Source: Bradyrhizobium diazoefficiens
GTDB taxonomy: Bacteria > Pseudomonadota > Alphaproteobacteria > Rhizobiales > Xanthobacteraceae
DNA length: 64,000 bases
Direction of reading: 5' to 3'
NCBI RefSeq assembly: GCF_016616885.1
Contig: NZ_CP067102.1
Coordinates: forward strand, 3,686,501 to 3,750,500
The notes below the pieces were generated by a model. The model had not been told where the DNA came from, ran no database searches, and was given only the letters and a program-made list of their open reading frames with translations. Position numbers and translations under genes: made by a program. This document shows, one piece after another, positions 8,618 to 17,466 of this stretch. The first letter of the stretch is position 1, and every line of letters starts with the position of its first letter.

Positions 8618-9277
8618 TCACTTCGGCTGCGGCACGATCCGGATGTAGGGCTTCGGCTCCTTCCAGCCCTGCGGGTAGATCGTCTTGGCCTCGTCGTTGG
8701 AGACCGAGCCCGCGATGATGACGTCTTCGCCCTGCGACCAGTCGGCCGGGGTCGCGACGCGGTGCTTGGCGGTGAGCTGGAGCGAGTCGATCACGCGCAG
8801 GATTTCCTGAAAATTCCGGCCGGTGGTCATCGGATAGACCAGCACCAGCTTGATCTTCTTGTCGGGCCCGATGATGAACACGTTGCGGACGGTCTGGTTG
8901 TCGGCCGGCGTGCGGGTGAGGGGATCGCCCGAGGTCGAGGCAGGCAGCATGCCGTAGAGCTTCGAGACGTTGAAATCGGTGTCGCCGATCATCGGGTAGT
9001 TCGGCGCGGCGCCTTGCGTCTCCTTGATGTCCTCCGACCACTTCGAATGGCGGTCGACCGGATCGACCGAGAGGCCCATCAGCTTGACGCCGCGCTTGTC
9101 GAATTCCGGCTTCAACTTGGCGAGAGCGCCGAGTTCGGTCGTACAAACCGGCGTGAAGTCCTTCGGGTGCGAGAACAGCAGCGCCCAGCTGTTGCCGATC
9201 CAGTCGTGGAACTTGATCTTCCCTTCGGTGGTCTCTGCTTCGAAGTCGGGGGCGGTGGCGCCGATCGGGAGTGTCAT
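8618..9277 (-). CDS. 1-Cys peroxiredoxin (Prx6 type)
   Basis: A 219-residue peroxiredoxin that reduces hydrogen peroxide and organic hydroperoxides. The active site FSHPKDFTPVCTTELG holds the peroxidatic Cys45. There is no other cysteine in the protein, which fits the 1-Cys Prx6 group and means resolution needs an outside thiol. The longer C-terminal domain (WSQGEDVIIAGSVSNDEA) is also typical of Prx6. The start ATG at 9277 gives the standard N-terminus (MTLPIGATAPDFEA). It stands as a single gene; over 380 bases upstream are free, so it has its own promoter. It is probably cytoplasmic. Confidence 0.93.
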   Translation of the reverse strand: MTLPIGATAPDFEAETTEGKIKFHDWIGNSWALLFSHPKDFTPVCTTELGALAKLKPEFDKRGVKLMGLSVDPVDRHSKWSEDIKETQGAAPNYPMIGDTDFNVSKLYGMLPASTSGDPLTRTPADNQTVRNVFIIGPDKKIKLVLVYPMTTGRNFQEILRVIDSLQLTAKHRVATPADWSQGEDVIIAGSVSNDEAKTIYPQGWKEPKPYIRIVPQPK

Positions 9278-9659
9278 GGTTCTACCTCATCACGTTGAGT
9301 TTGCTTGGGAATTGCAGTTTGGCCGTCAGTACCAATATAGGGGCTCGTCGCGCCCAAGTGAACGTCAACTGAACCGCTTCAAGTAAAATGTGAATTCCTT
9401 CCCTGAACGGCCGATTTCCTAGCACTTTTCTGTTACAGCGTCGCATGCGGTGAAACAGGCTTCATGGTCTCGATTGCCCCGATAAAGCCTTTTATGACCC
9501 GCATCACGCTCGCCCGACGCTCTCCGGAACCGAAACGGTCCTCATAGCGACTAATCGGCAACCATTGAGAAAAGTCGCGATCCCCATATCGAATCATTAA
9601 CCACCCCTTTACGCCAGCATGAAAATGCTGGTCGATCAGAAGAAATCTGGAAGTGAACT
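9278..9659. other. Intergenic region between divergent genes
   Basis: About 380 bases that must hold the promoters of the peroxiredoxin (minus) and of the hypothetical gene at 9660 (plus). I see no gene, tRNA or clear operator. Confidence 0.5.
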
Positions 9660-10226
9660 ATGTCTGCCGCAGCGCCGAAGTCCGTTGAGTTGCCGTCCCT
9701 CGAACCGTCCTGCCGCGATACTGCGGCCCATGCCCTCTCCATCGTGCGCGACGGCGTGATCACGGGCGAAGGCCCGACCACCAAGGGCCGGGTGCATTTT
9801 TCCCGCTCGCTTGATGCCGATGACACCGCCTGGTGCACCCGCATCCTGACCGCCACCGCCGTCAACGACCTGCCGGTCAGCCGCGCCGAAGCCGAGGCGC
9901 TGTTCGAAATCAACGAGGCCGCGACCGAGCGCACCGATGGCGGCCGGTTCGACGACCTCCTGACCAAAGCCGTCGCTCACTACGCCGCGAGCGCCTCCGG
10001 CCTGAAGGTGCCGCCGCGCAATGTCGCACTCGCGCAGGACATCGAGAGCTGGGCGCCGTCCTATGCCGCGAAGGTCAACAGCGAGATGCTGGAATGGATC
10101 GCCGGCCAGATGCGCGGCAAGCGCCACAACAATCGTCGCCTGATGGCGATGGTGGCGACCTTCCTGGGCGCCACCGCGCTGCCTCTGGCGGGCCAATTGC
10201 CGAACGTGTTCGACATTGGAATGTAA
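9660..10226 (+). CDS. Conserved hypothetical protein with C-terminal hydrophobic tail
   Basis: A 188-residue protein, mostly soluble and alanine rich, with acidic helical stretches (SRAEAEALFEINEAATERTD) and a C-terminal hydrophobic segment (LMAMVATFLGATALPLAGQL) that could anchor it in the membrane. A basic stretch (QMRGKRHNNRR) sits just before that segment, as expected for a tail anchor with the body in the cytoplasm. I do not recognise a family. A strong hairpin terminator pair follows the stop codon, so it is transcribed as a single gene. Confidence 0.65.
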   Translation: MSAAAPKSVELPSLEPSCRDTAAHALSIVRDGVITGEGPTTKGRVHFSRSLDADDTAWCTRILTATAVNDLPVSRAEAEALFEINEAATERTDGGRFDDLLTKAVAHYAASASGLKVPPRNVALAQDIESWAPSYAAKVNSEMLEWIAGQMRGKRHNNRRLMAMVATFLGATALPLAGQLPNVFDIGM

Positions 10227-10256
10227 AAATCCGGGCATGTAAGACCGAGATATTCC

Positions 10257-10276
10257 CGCGCCCCTTGCGGGGCGCG
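10257..10276 (+). terminator. Hairpin behind the 9660 gene
   Basis: CGCGCCCC and GGGGCGCG form a perfect 8-bp stem with a TTGC loop, 30 bases after the stop of the gene at 9660. No T run follows; a second hairpin with T run lies immediately downstream. Confidence 0.6.
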
Positions 10277-10285
10277 AGAAAGAGT

Positions 10286-10312
10286 GGCGGGGTTATTTCC
10301 CCGCCGTTTTTT
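10286..10312 (+). terminator. Rho-independent terminator
   Basis: GGCGGGG and CCCCGCC form a 7-bp stem with loop TTATTT, followed by GTTTTTT. It ends plus-strand transcription from the gene at 9660. The TTA in the loop is the stop codon of the converging phosphatase gene, so the two transcription units overlap at their ends. Confidence 0.8.
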
Positions 10313-12149
10313 GTTTGCCGGCGTCCGGCTCCAGGCCGAGCGTGCGGCCGGGGAAGCCGGCGGCGTCGAAATAGCGCTGGCTGCCGACGCGCTGGACGTT
10401 GAGCACGGTCTCGAGACCGTTCTCGGACTTCTTCTTCGACTTCTCCACGGTCTTGAACGCCTTCGGCACGATGCCGTTGGGCAGCGCCTCCGACATCACG
10501 CGGCCGACGAGGCCGCCATTCTCCGAGCCGCGCAGGCCGAGGAGCTGGGCCGCAGTCATGCCGACATCGGCATTGCTGACCGGCAGCTCGTCGACGTAGC
10601 CGGCTTTGAAGTCCGGTCCGATCGCCGCCATGAAGTTGTAGGTATCGCCGCGGCTGAAGCTGCCATGCATGCCCTGGCCCTGGCGCAGCACGGTGTCGGC
10701 CACTTGCACCGAGCAGTTGGTCGGCGCCTCGCCGCACTCGCTGGCATAGGAGCGGAAGTTGACCACGATCGCCGGCGTCGGCGTCGCCGCCTTGCCGCGC
10801 AGATTGATGCTCGACAGCGGCAGGGTGCCGGGGAAGCGGCCGAGCTGGTCATCGACGAACAGGCCGGAAATGTAGTCCTGCTCCATCAGGGCCTTGATGG
10901 TCCTGGCCGCCAGCTTCTTGTCCTTGTTGGGCAGGTAGATCAGGTCCGAGCCGCCATTGGTGGCGATGACGAGGTCGGGCTTGGTCGGATCCTTGCCGAG
11001 CACGCCGTTGCCGGCCTTCGGATGGGCGTTGCCGGTCACGGCCGCGTTCTTGTCGTTGGGGTCAAACAGCGGCAGGTCGAGCGCCTTGGCCAGATCGAGG
11101 GCGAGGAAGCCCATCGGCAAAAAGTCCTTCGGCGTGTCGTCATAGCTGACCTTGGCCGAGGGGCTGGTCTTGCTCTCCTTGGAGATGGTCGAGAAGCCGT
11201 GGTCGGCCTGGATCATGATGTTGGTGTTGGCGGCGAGCCCGAGTTCATCCAACGCCTTGCGGAGCTGGGCGAGGTTGTTGTCGACGTTCTTGATGCTCGC
11301 CATCGTGCTCGGGCCGTTGATGCCCGGCAGGATCTGGTTGAGGCTGTCGCCCTGGTTGTGCTGGGTGCCATCCGGATCGCGCGACCAGAACACCAGCACG
11401 AAGGGCTTGTTGCGGGCCTTGAACATCGGCAGCACCACCTTGGTGGCGACGTCGGCGAAATAGGCCTGCTGGACGATGTTGGCCGTCGTCGTGCCGGGCG
11501 TCTTGGCGTCGCCCGCCTTGCCGTTGTCGCCGCGGCCGGGGGCGGTGAGGGCGAGACCGGCCTTGGTCAGCGCATCCTTCATCTCGTCCGACAGCGCCAC
11601 GCCGGCCTTGCCGCCGGTGGCGTCGTCGATAACGATCGAGTGCTTGCCCGGCTTCTCCGGGTGATCGGTGTGGTCCCACTGATAGGTCGGGCCGACCTTG
11701 CCGATCGCAGCGGTGCTCAGGCCCTTGTCGCGGGCCATCTTCAACACGGTCTCTTCGTTGAGATAGTCGCCCTTGAAATGCTCATCGATGTCGCCGAGCA
11801 CGGCGTCGTTCTCGATGAAGGGGACTACGGTGTCGCCGGCCGGCACCGAGGTGTAGTTGGTCCAGATCGTGTTGGAGAACACGCCGGTGTCGCCGAGATA
11901 ATGGCCGGTCGACATCGCCGAGCCATTGGCCATGGTGAAGGTCGGGAACAGCGAATGCGAGTTCTTGAAATTGACGCCCTTGTCGCGGACCTCGGCCATG
12001 GCCGGGGCGGTTTCGGGGGTGATCTTCAGCGCGCGCAGCCCGTCGGGGATGAACAGGATCAGGTTGCGGGGCGTGTTATTCTCTGCGGAGGCAAATCCGG
12101 TGGACAGCACTGTCAGTCCGGCTGACAGCAACACCAGTGAACGGCGCAT
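10293..12149 (-). CDS. Alkaline phosphatase/nucleotide pyrophosphatase superfamily enzyme
   Basis: A 618-residue exported enzyme with a signal peptide (MRRSLVLLSAGLTVLSTGFA, cut near SAE). The fold motifs of type I phosphodiesterases are visible: a first metal Asp in LILFIPDGLRA, the nucleophile region FPTFTMANGSAMSTGH (Thr70-72), and a metal-binding NIMIQADHGFS further on. NPP-type enzymes hydrolyse phosphodiesters or phosphomonoesters in the periplasm. The protein is longer than simple NPPs, with an added C-terminal region (GRVMSEALPNGIVPKAFKTV). It is monocistronic, with its 3' end inside a terminator of the opposite strand. The substrate is unknown. Confidence 0.85.
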   Translation of the reverse strand: MRRSLVLLSAGLTVLSTGFASAENNTPRNLILFIPDGLRALKITPETAPAMAEVRDKGVNFKNSHSLFPTFTMANGSAMSTGHYLGDTGVFSNTIWTNYTSVPAGDTVVPFIENDAVLGDIDEHFKGDYLNEETVLKMARDKGLSTAAIGKVGPTYQWDHTDHPEKPGKHSIVIDDATGGKAGVALSDEMKDALTKAGLALTAPGRGDNGKAGDAKTPGTTTANIVQQAYFADVATKVVLPMFKARNKPFVLVFWSRDPDGTQHNQGDSLNQILPGINGPSTMASIKNVDNNLAQLRKALDELGLAANTNIMIQADHGFSTISKESKTSPSAKVSYDDTPKDFLPMGFLALDLAKALDLPLFDPNDKNAAVTGNAHPKAGNGVLGKDPTKPDLVIATNGGSDLIYLPNKDKKLAARTIKALMEQDYISGLFVDDQLGRFPGTLPLSSINLRGKAATPTPAIVVNFRSYASECGEAPTNCSVQVADTVLRQGQGMHGSFSRGDTYNFMAAIGPDFKAGYVDELPVSNADVGMTAAQLLGLRGSENGGLVGRVMSEALPNGIVPKAFKTVEKSKKKSENGLETVLNVQRVGSQRYFDAAGFPGRTLGLEPDAGKQKTAGK

Positions 12150-12344
12150 CGAAATCTCCTAGCGATGAGGCGGCTTGGCCGCCGAACCGCGGCCCCCGGG
12201 TATCGTTTAGTTTTGCTGCATGACAGTTTTGTTACAAGAGCGGATTGGCATGCGGAAGTGACGGGGAGGTGGCCCGGCGTCCACGCATTTGTCAGTGCGG
12301 GGTGGCGGCGCATAGTCTTTCCGCGGCGGAAGCGTCCATTCCGT

Positions 12345-12471
12345 TATCCTGAGGTGCGAGTGGCGCGATGCACCGCATCGCGCCGGGAGCCTCGAAGGAT
12401 GGACGGCCGAGATGCAGCCGGGCCGTCGCCCTTCGAGGCTCGCCGAAGAGGCGAGCACCTCAGGGTGACGG
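12345..12471. repeat. Complex palindromic intergenic repeat
   Basis: Nested inverted repeats: outer TCCTGAGGTGC with GCACCTCAGGG, a perfect hairpin GGCGCGATGC-acc-GCATCGCGCC, and GAGCCTCGAAGG with CCTTCGAGGCTC around GGCC arms. This is a common Bradyrhizobium/Rhodopseudomonas intergenic repeat type and folds into a cloverleaf-like RNA. Confidence 0.75.
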
Positions 12472-12534
12472 TGATTGTTTGGTGTTCGCAGCAACGTAAG
12501 CAATCGATCTTCATCGCAAACACGCCTTCGCATT

Positions 12535-13080
12535 CTCGCGGCGCATTGCGCCCGAGCTTTGCCTCAATGCCTCACCCTCCATTGAAAGAGGGCGCAGGGA
12601 AGGCCGGGAGCCGGCTGGCTCCCATTGACCGCTATGCCAAGAGTAGATTGCGCTACACTGCACAGCGGGTAACAGGGCAGCCGGAGGCATCCCGGCCTTC
12701 CCTGCGCGGATGGTTGGAACGGCTTATGTCGTGCTCTCCCCGGGGAGCGATGCACTATTGCCCCCGTCGTCTCGCAGATGACTGACACGAGGGCCCGGTT
12801 GAGCCACACGCATCACCACGAGCCTTGACGCACAGACCCCGGGCGTCAGGACCACACGATTTCGCCGTACACAGATCACACCGGTCGTGCGCGCGAGGTC
12901 TTCACTCACGGTCGCCCGCCCTGCAAATCCCTTCGCGCCGATATGACCCACGTCCACCGCCGCCCGGCCCGCGTTCGTGACGATCGCGATACGCCCCTCT
13001 TCCTTGGGCCGGAGTGAGTATGTTCTAACAAAAATCCGAATTCGAATAAAGAGAAATATTTTATCGCAGCACTCTTGACC
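12535..13080. repeat. Long dispersed repeat element (repetitive non-coding DNA)
   Basis: The block includes GGCAGCCGGAGGCATCCCGG, GTGCTCTCCCCGGGGAGCGA and a GGGCGTCAGGACCACACGA segment. From general familiarity, these recur in many copies in Bradyrhizobium and related genomes, where their spurious frames are often annotated as hypothetical proteins. The right end is AT-rich (about 13022-13066). No transposase is present. Exact ends cannot be fixed from one copy. Confidence 0.6.
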
Positions 13081-13133
13081 CAGGGCTTCGGTGTTTTGCC
13101 CGTCGGGTACGCAAGAAGTTGTGGCCGGGACGG

Positions 13134-13451
13134 TCATTCCGGCACGGTTGGCATTTGCGGATTTTGTGCGAGAGCCTGTACCGGCTTGACCTCTGCCGGC
13201 CTGGCTCCGCTCCTGGCTGGATTGCGCCGCAGCGAGAGCGGGGCTGCCTTGAGCGCGTAGATGATCGCGATCTGGGTCCGGTTATGCAGGCGGTATTTGC
13301 GCATGATATTGCCGATATGCGCCCGCACCGTGTTCTCCGAGATCTTGAGCTCATGGGCGATGTTCTTGTTCTGCATCCCGCGCGCGATCAGCATCATCAG
13401 CTCGCGCTCGCGCGGCGTCGGCGCAATCAAATCTTTCGAATCCGGGCTCAT
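13134..13451 (-). CDS. Stand-alone LuxR-type DNA-binding regulator
   Basis: A 105-residue protein consisting almost only of a LuxR/FixJ-type helix-turn-helix (TPRERELMMLIARGMQNKNI, then ENTVRAHIGNIMRKYRLHNR). There is no receiver or ligand domain, so it is a GerE-like solo regulator. The ATG at 13451 has a strong GGAGGAG site nine bases upstream; the longer frame to 13610 would run into the preceding permease gene. It follows the permease by 52 bases and is the last gene of the transporter operon. Curli systems use a LuxR-type regulator (CsgD), so a role in controlling the transporter or the curlin-like cluster is plausible, but this is inference. Confidence 0.85.
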   Translation of the reverse strand: MSPDSKDLIAPTPRERELMMLIARGMQNKNIAHELKISENTVRAHIGNIMRKYRLHNRTQIAIIYALKAAPLSLRRNPARSGARPAEVKPVQALAQNPQMPTVPE

Positions 13452-13503
13452 CACTAGCTCCTCCCTGGCCTCTGGTTGATGTCGTGGCCAGCCCAGCATG
13501 TTG

Positions 13504-14727
13504 TCACTCCGTCTTGAGCGCTTCGATTGGACTGAGCTTGGACGCCTTATGTGCAGGATAGAAACCAAAGATGAGGCCGGTCGCGATTGAAAAGGCGAGG
13601 GCCAGGGCAATTGCTTCGCTGTCGATCGACGTGATCCAGCCGGCCATGCGTGCGACTGTCATCGACAGCGTGACGCCGCCGAGCACGCCGATGGCGCCGC
13701 CGAGCAGGCAGAGCACGAGCGCTTCGCAAAGAAACTGGAGACGGATGTCCCGCATCCGTCCGCCGAGCGCGCGGCGGATGCCGATTTCCCGGGTGCGCTC
13801 GGTCACCGACACGATCATGACGTTCATGATGCTGATGCCGCCGACCAGCAGCGAGACCGAGGCAATGGCGACGAGCAGGAGCGCCACGGTGCGGATCGCA
13901 CCCTGCTGCGCTTCCATGGCGGCGGCCGGATCCTGAACCTTGAAGTCGTCCTCCTGGCCAGCCGCGGTCCGATGCCGCTGCCGCAGCAGGCTTTCGATTT
14001 CCGATCGCGCCCCCGCCATCTGACCGTCGGCGGCCACCTTCGCGATGATGTAGGCGACCGAATCCCGGTTGATGTTGCTCGCGCTGCCGAGGAAGCGCAG
14101 CTTGGCGGTGGTGAGGGGGACGAAGGCGACGTCATCCTGCGCGGGGCCCTTGCGATCGAGCACACCGATCACTTCGAGCGGGACCTTCATGATCCTGATC
14201 TGTGCGCCAATGGGATCATCGCCCGGCGCAAACAGCTCGTGCGCGACCGTGCTGCCGAGGATCACGACTTTTCCGGCGGCGGCCTCCTCGGCGCTGGAAA
14301 AGTAGCGGCCCGCGGCGAGTTGCCAGTCGCGCACCATGAAGTGCCCGGTCGTCGTGCCGTTGATCGTCGTGTTCCAGTTCTTGCCCTCATGGATGACCTG
14401 CGCTGTTCCGGCGATCGAGCCGGCCGCGGCCTGGATTTCCGGAATCTGCTCGAGGATCGCCTGCACGTCGCTTTCGGTCATCGTCAGCTTGCTGCCGTCC
14501 TTGAGGCGCACGCCGCCCTGGTAGACCGCGCCGGGCATGATCATCAGCACGTTGGCGCCGATCGAGCGGATCTGCTCCTGGAGCCGCAACTGCGCGCCGG
14601 CGCCAATCGCGAAAACCGTCACGATCGACGCAACGCCGATCACGATGCCGAGCATGGTCAGGAAGCTGCGCAACGGGTTGAGGCGCAAGGCGTGCAGAGC
14701 GATCCGGAAGCCCTGAAGCATCGTCAT
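13504..14727 (-). CDS. MacB-like ABC transporter permease
   Basis: A 407-residue inner-membrane protein with the MacB layout: an N-terminal helix (LNPLRSFLTMLGIVIGVASI), a periplasmic MacB-PCD domain at about 45-250, and three C-terminal FtsX-type helices (LLLVAIASVSLLVGGISIMN; VTERTREIGIRRALGGRMRD is the coupling region). In MacAB-TolC systems this part drives export of peptides, macrolides or lipoproteins by mechanotransmission. Its start overlaps the end of the ATPase gene by four bases (ATGA), so the two are translationally coupled. E. coli MacB fuses both parts in one chain; here they are separate genes. Confidence 0.92.
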   Translation of the reverse strand: MTMLQGFRIALHALRLNPLRSFLTMLGIVIGVASIVTVFAIGAGAQLRLQEQIRSIGANVLMIMPGAVYQGGVRLKDGSKLTMTESDVQAILEQIPEIQAAAGSIAGTAQVIHEGKNWNTTINGTTTGHFMVRDWQLAAGRYFSSAEEAAAGKVVILGSTVAHELFAPGDDPIGAQIRIMKVPLEVIGVLDRKGPAQDDVAFVPLTTAKLRFLGSASNINRDSVAYIIAKVAADGQMAGARSEIESLLRQRHRTAAGQEDDFKVQDPAAAMEAQQGAIRTVALLLVAIASVSLLVGGISIMNVMIVSVTERTREIGIRRALGGRMRDIRLQFLCEALVLCLLGGAIGVLGGVTLSMTVARMAGWITSIDSEAIALALAFSIATGLIFGFYPAHKASKLSPIEALKTE

Positions 14728-15449
14728 GACCCAATGCTCCGTCTGGGTAGCAACGCCGCCACCGTCTCGTCGCTGACGAGCTCGCCGTCATGCAGGCGGA
14801 TGGTGCGCCGGCACTGGGTCGCGATGCGCGGATCGTGCGTGATCATCACGACGGTCTGGCCGCGCTGGTTGAGTGCGGCAAACAGCGCCAGGATCTCGGC
14901 GCCGGTTCGGCTGTCGAGAGCGCCGGTCGGCTCGTCCGCGAGAACGATCAGCGGGGAGGCGATCAGCGCGCGCGCGATCGCGACCCGCTGCTGCTCGCCG
15001 CCGGAGAGCTGACGCGGGAAGTGATGGGCCCGGTGCAACATGCCGACAGCTTCGAGGCTGTGCTCGGCCCGTCCCATGCGCTCCTTGTGGCCCACGCCGC
15101 AATAGACCAGCGGCAGGGCAACGTTCTCGATCGCGTTGTGGCGCGCGAGCAGATTGTAGGACTGGAACACGAAGCCGATGCTGCGGGCGCGCAAGGTCGA
15201 CCTGCGGTCTTCCGAGAGGTCGGCGACATCAGTCCCCTCGAGATAGATCGCACCCTCGCTCGGGAGGTCGAGCAATCCGATCATGTTCATCAGGGTGGAT
15301 TTGCCGGACCCGGATGGTCCCATCACGGCGAGGATCTCGCCTTGATCGATGTCGAAGCTGACATTGCGTACCGCGGTGACCGCGATTCCGTCCGTGCGAT
15401 AGGTCCGGCCGACGGATCGGAGGCTGATGAGGGGCAGGGTGCCTGTCAT
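14724..15449 (-). CDS. MacB-type ABC transporter ATPase
   Basis: A 241-residue ATPase of the LolD/MacB/FtsE group. Walker A is GPSGSGKST, the signature is LSGGEQQRVAIARAL, and Walker B leads into LADEPTGALDS. LolD-like proteins are about this length. It powers the permease encoded immediately downstream; the genes overlap by four bases, and the adaptor gene upstream also overlaps by four. The set adaptor-ATPase-permease-LuxR is one operon read leftwards. No outer-membrane TolC gene is present in the window, so an external channel must be shared. Confidence 0.94.
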   Translation of the reverse strand: MTGTLPLISLRSVGRTYRTDGIAVTAVRNVSFDIDQGEILAVMGPSGSGKSTLMNMIGLLDLPSEGAIYLEGTDVADLSEDRRSTLRARSIGFVFQSYNLLARHNAIENVALPLVYCGVGHKERMGRAEHSLEAVGMLHRAHHFPRQLSGGEQQRVAIARALIASPLIVLADEPTGALDSRTGAEILALFAALNQRGQTVVMITHDPRIATQCRRTIRLHDGELVSDETVAALLPRRSIGS

Positions 15450-16876
15450 GATCCGAACCTGATGCCGAGAAATTCCATGCCGGCCGGCCGGATCGCCTGT
15501 CCGACGGCGACCTGGCTGCCCTCGACGAGCTCTCCGCTCTTGAGTGCCACCTGTTCGGTGCCCGCGGCGCCGACGGTCACGGGGATGCGCTGGAGTGCGC
15601 CATTGGCGGTGCGCACCCAGACTCCGCTGCGCCCGGGGGCCGTGTCTGCCCGCGCGCCCGAGGGCTGGAAGCGCAGGGCGGCCAGCGGCACTTTCAACAC
15701 GTTGTCCTGCTGCTCGATCACGATCTTGACCAGGGCGGTCATTCCGGGCAGCAGCGCGCCGTCGAGATTGGAGGTCGACAGCACGACGGTGTAGGTGACC
15801 ACGTGCTGCTGGTTCTGCGGCGCCTTGCGCACCTGCCGCACCACCGCGTCGAAGCGGCGGTCGGGATAAGCATCCACCGTGAAGTGGGCCTGCTGGCCAC
15901 CGGCGATACGCCCGATGTCGGCTTCGTCGACCTGGGCGTGGATTTCCATGTCCTCCAGGCGATGGGCGACCACGAAGGTCGTGCGGGATTCGAGGCCGAC
16001 TGCGAGCGTCTGGCCTTCATTGACGAACCTGCCGACCACGACGCCGTCGATCGGCGAACGGATCACGGTGCGGTCCAGATCGGCCTGGGCCGCGGCAAGG
16101 ACGGCGGCCTTCTCCGGCACCGCCATCCTGGCCTGGTCCAGCTCGGCCTCGATCCGGCGGACGTCGGCCAGCGCGCCATCCACCGAGTAGGTATTGAGGG
16201 ACATCATGACCTCGGCCTCGCGCTCCTGGGCTACGCGGGCCGTGAACTCCGTCTGGGCGTCATCGACCGTCGACGTTGCCACGACATTCTGCGACTGAAG
16301 CGCCAGCTTGCGCTGCAAGGTCTTCTGCGCCGACGCCTTGACCGCCTGCGCACTGTCGAGCTTGGCGGCGAGCACGTCCCGGCTGCCCTTGGCGTTTTGC
16401 AGGTCGATCCTGGCGCGATCGAGCTTGGCCCGCTCGATGTCGACCAGGGAGTCCGCGACCGCCAGCGCCGCCTTGGCCTCGTCGACCTTGGCCGCAAAGC
16501 TGCGGGGATCGATCAGGGCAAGCGGCTGGTCTTTGCTGACGGTGTCGTTGAAGTCGACATAGACGCGGGCGAGCTGCCCGGACAGTTGCGAGCCGACCTC
16601 GATCGTCTTGACGGGCTGGAGAGCGCCCGTGACGGTGACCGTCTGCTCGATGCTGCCGCGCTGGATTGCGGCATACCGGAATAAGGGGGCGTCCGACCCG
16701 AAGGTCGGAGTCTCGCCGCCGCCGGGTTTGAGGAATTGCTTCGTCGTTTGATAGGCACGGCTCATGCCGCCCGCGGCACTCGCCGCGGCGCCCGCAGCGA
16801 CATCCGGTGCCGCGCCGTAGATCGTGGCGAGGCCGCACGCAGTTCCAAACATGACAATGACTGGCACAAATCGCAT
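15446..16876 (-). CDS. MacA/HlyD-like periplasmic adaptor protein
   Basis: A 476-residue membrane-fusion protein. An N-terminal signal/anchor (MRFVPVIVMFGTACGLATIY) precedes a barrel-sandwich half (GALQPVKTIEVGSQLSGQLA), a long coiled-coil hairpin at about 130-240 (DEAKAALAVADSLVDIERAK), the second lipoyl half (RTVIRSPIDGVVVGRFVNEG) and beta-barrel domains. It links the inner-membrane permease to an outer-membrane channel. It is longer than E. coli MacA (about 371), mostly in the linker and coiled coil. It is first in the operon; the 590-base gap upstream holds its promoter, divergent from the FixJ-like regulator. Confidence 0.92.
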   Translation of the reverse strand: MRFVPVIVMFGTACGLATIYGAAPDVAAGAAASAAGGMSRAYQTTKQFLKPGGGETPTFGSDAPLFRYAAIQRGSIEQTVTVTGALQPVKTIEVGSQLSGQLARVYVDFNDTVSKDQPLALIDPRSFAAKVDEAKAALAVADSLVDIERAKLDRARIDLQNAKGSRDVLAAKLDSAQAVKASAQKTLQRKLALQSQNVVATSTVDDAQTEFTARVAQEREAEVMMSLNTYSVDGALADVRRIEAELDQARMAVPEKAAVLAAAQADLDRTVIRSPIDGVVVGRFVNEGQTLAVGLESRTTFVVAHRLEDMEIHAQVDEADIGRIAGGQQAHFTVDAYPDRRFDAVVRQVRKAPQNQQHVVTYTVVLSTSNLDGALLPGMTALVKIVIEQQDNVLKVPLAALRFQPSGARADTAPGRSGVWVRTANGALQRIPVTVGAAGTEQVALKSGELVEGSQVAVGQAIRPAGMEFLGIRFGS

Positions 16877-17466
16877 ATCAAAAACCCGCCGTCTTAAATA
16901 AATGATGTCGTTGGCGGAAGACGCTCGCGCAATGGTTGTATTTCGTCGGTCTAATATCGTTGGCTTGGCAGTATGTCATTGTTCTCGGGGTGACGGACGG
17001 GCGCGCGTCATAATCCAGAAGTAAAGTCCGCTGGGTGCGACCTTTCGTGATTTGCGCGGAGCGCATACCGGGCGTATTCAAAAAGATGCGCGCGGTATCG
17101 AAACTCGACAGCTGACTGGACGTCTCGTCTGTTTTGCGGGCGATCGGCGTTCGCGTCGGCGCATGGGTGGCGACGCCATGACGCAGTGGGCGATATTACG
17201 GCTGCAGTGCCGGACTGTCACATCCTCGACATGGTATCGCGCCGTGATGCTGCCTGTGGCGGCATCGAACCTTTTCAATCACGAAACCCGATATGTGAAC
17301 GCCTTCACTCGCATCAAATGGCTGTTGGCCTTAAGACGTGAGAGCTGCGGACCGGCGGGATTCGCGCGGTCATCGCGCATGCTTTCAAGCACCTTGTTAT
17401 CGATTGCAAGAACAGTGGATGGCTCGTTGCTGGATCATCGAGCGCCAAGTCCGGGAGCGTATTGCA
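16877..17466. other. Divergent promoter region
   Basis: About 590 bases between the adaptor start and the FixJ-like regulator start. I see no convincing gene; open frames here lack coding character and a ribosome-binding site. It is long enough for complex control of both directions. I could not make out a clear sigma-54 or FNR-type box. Confidence 0.5.

Larger units (their letters stand above)
12150..13133. other. Gene-free region filled with dispersed repeats
   Basis: Nearly 1 kb without a convincing gene. It holds the phosphatase promoter at its left end, an inverted-repeat element (12345-12471) and a longer dispersed sequence (12535-13080). The open frames within it are by-products of repeat sequence and are not called as genes. 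Confidence 0.7.

Noticed and set aside
10284-12125. A 613-residue plus-strand frame
   Set aside because: Antisense of the exported phosphatase; the composition (Gly/Val/Asp/Arg-rich) is typical of GC-rich antisense frames.
12165-13137. Several open frames between the phosphatase and the LuxR gene
   Set aside because: They lie in dispersed repeat DNA and are known kinds of spurious frame in this group; no start sites or signals support them.
13452-13610. Long N-terminus for the stand-alone LuxR regulator
   Set aside because: It would overlap the permease gene and lacks a ribosome-binding site, whereas the ATG at 13451 has GGAGGAG.
14724-16876. Type I secretion (HlyB/HlyD) operon for the curlin-like proteins
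   Set aside because: The ATPase and permease are of the MacB/LolD type and separate chains, and the curlin-like proteins have Sec signal peptides, so classical type I export does not fit.
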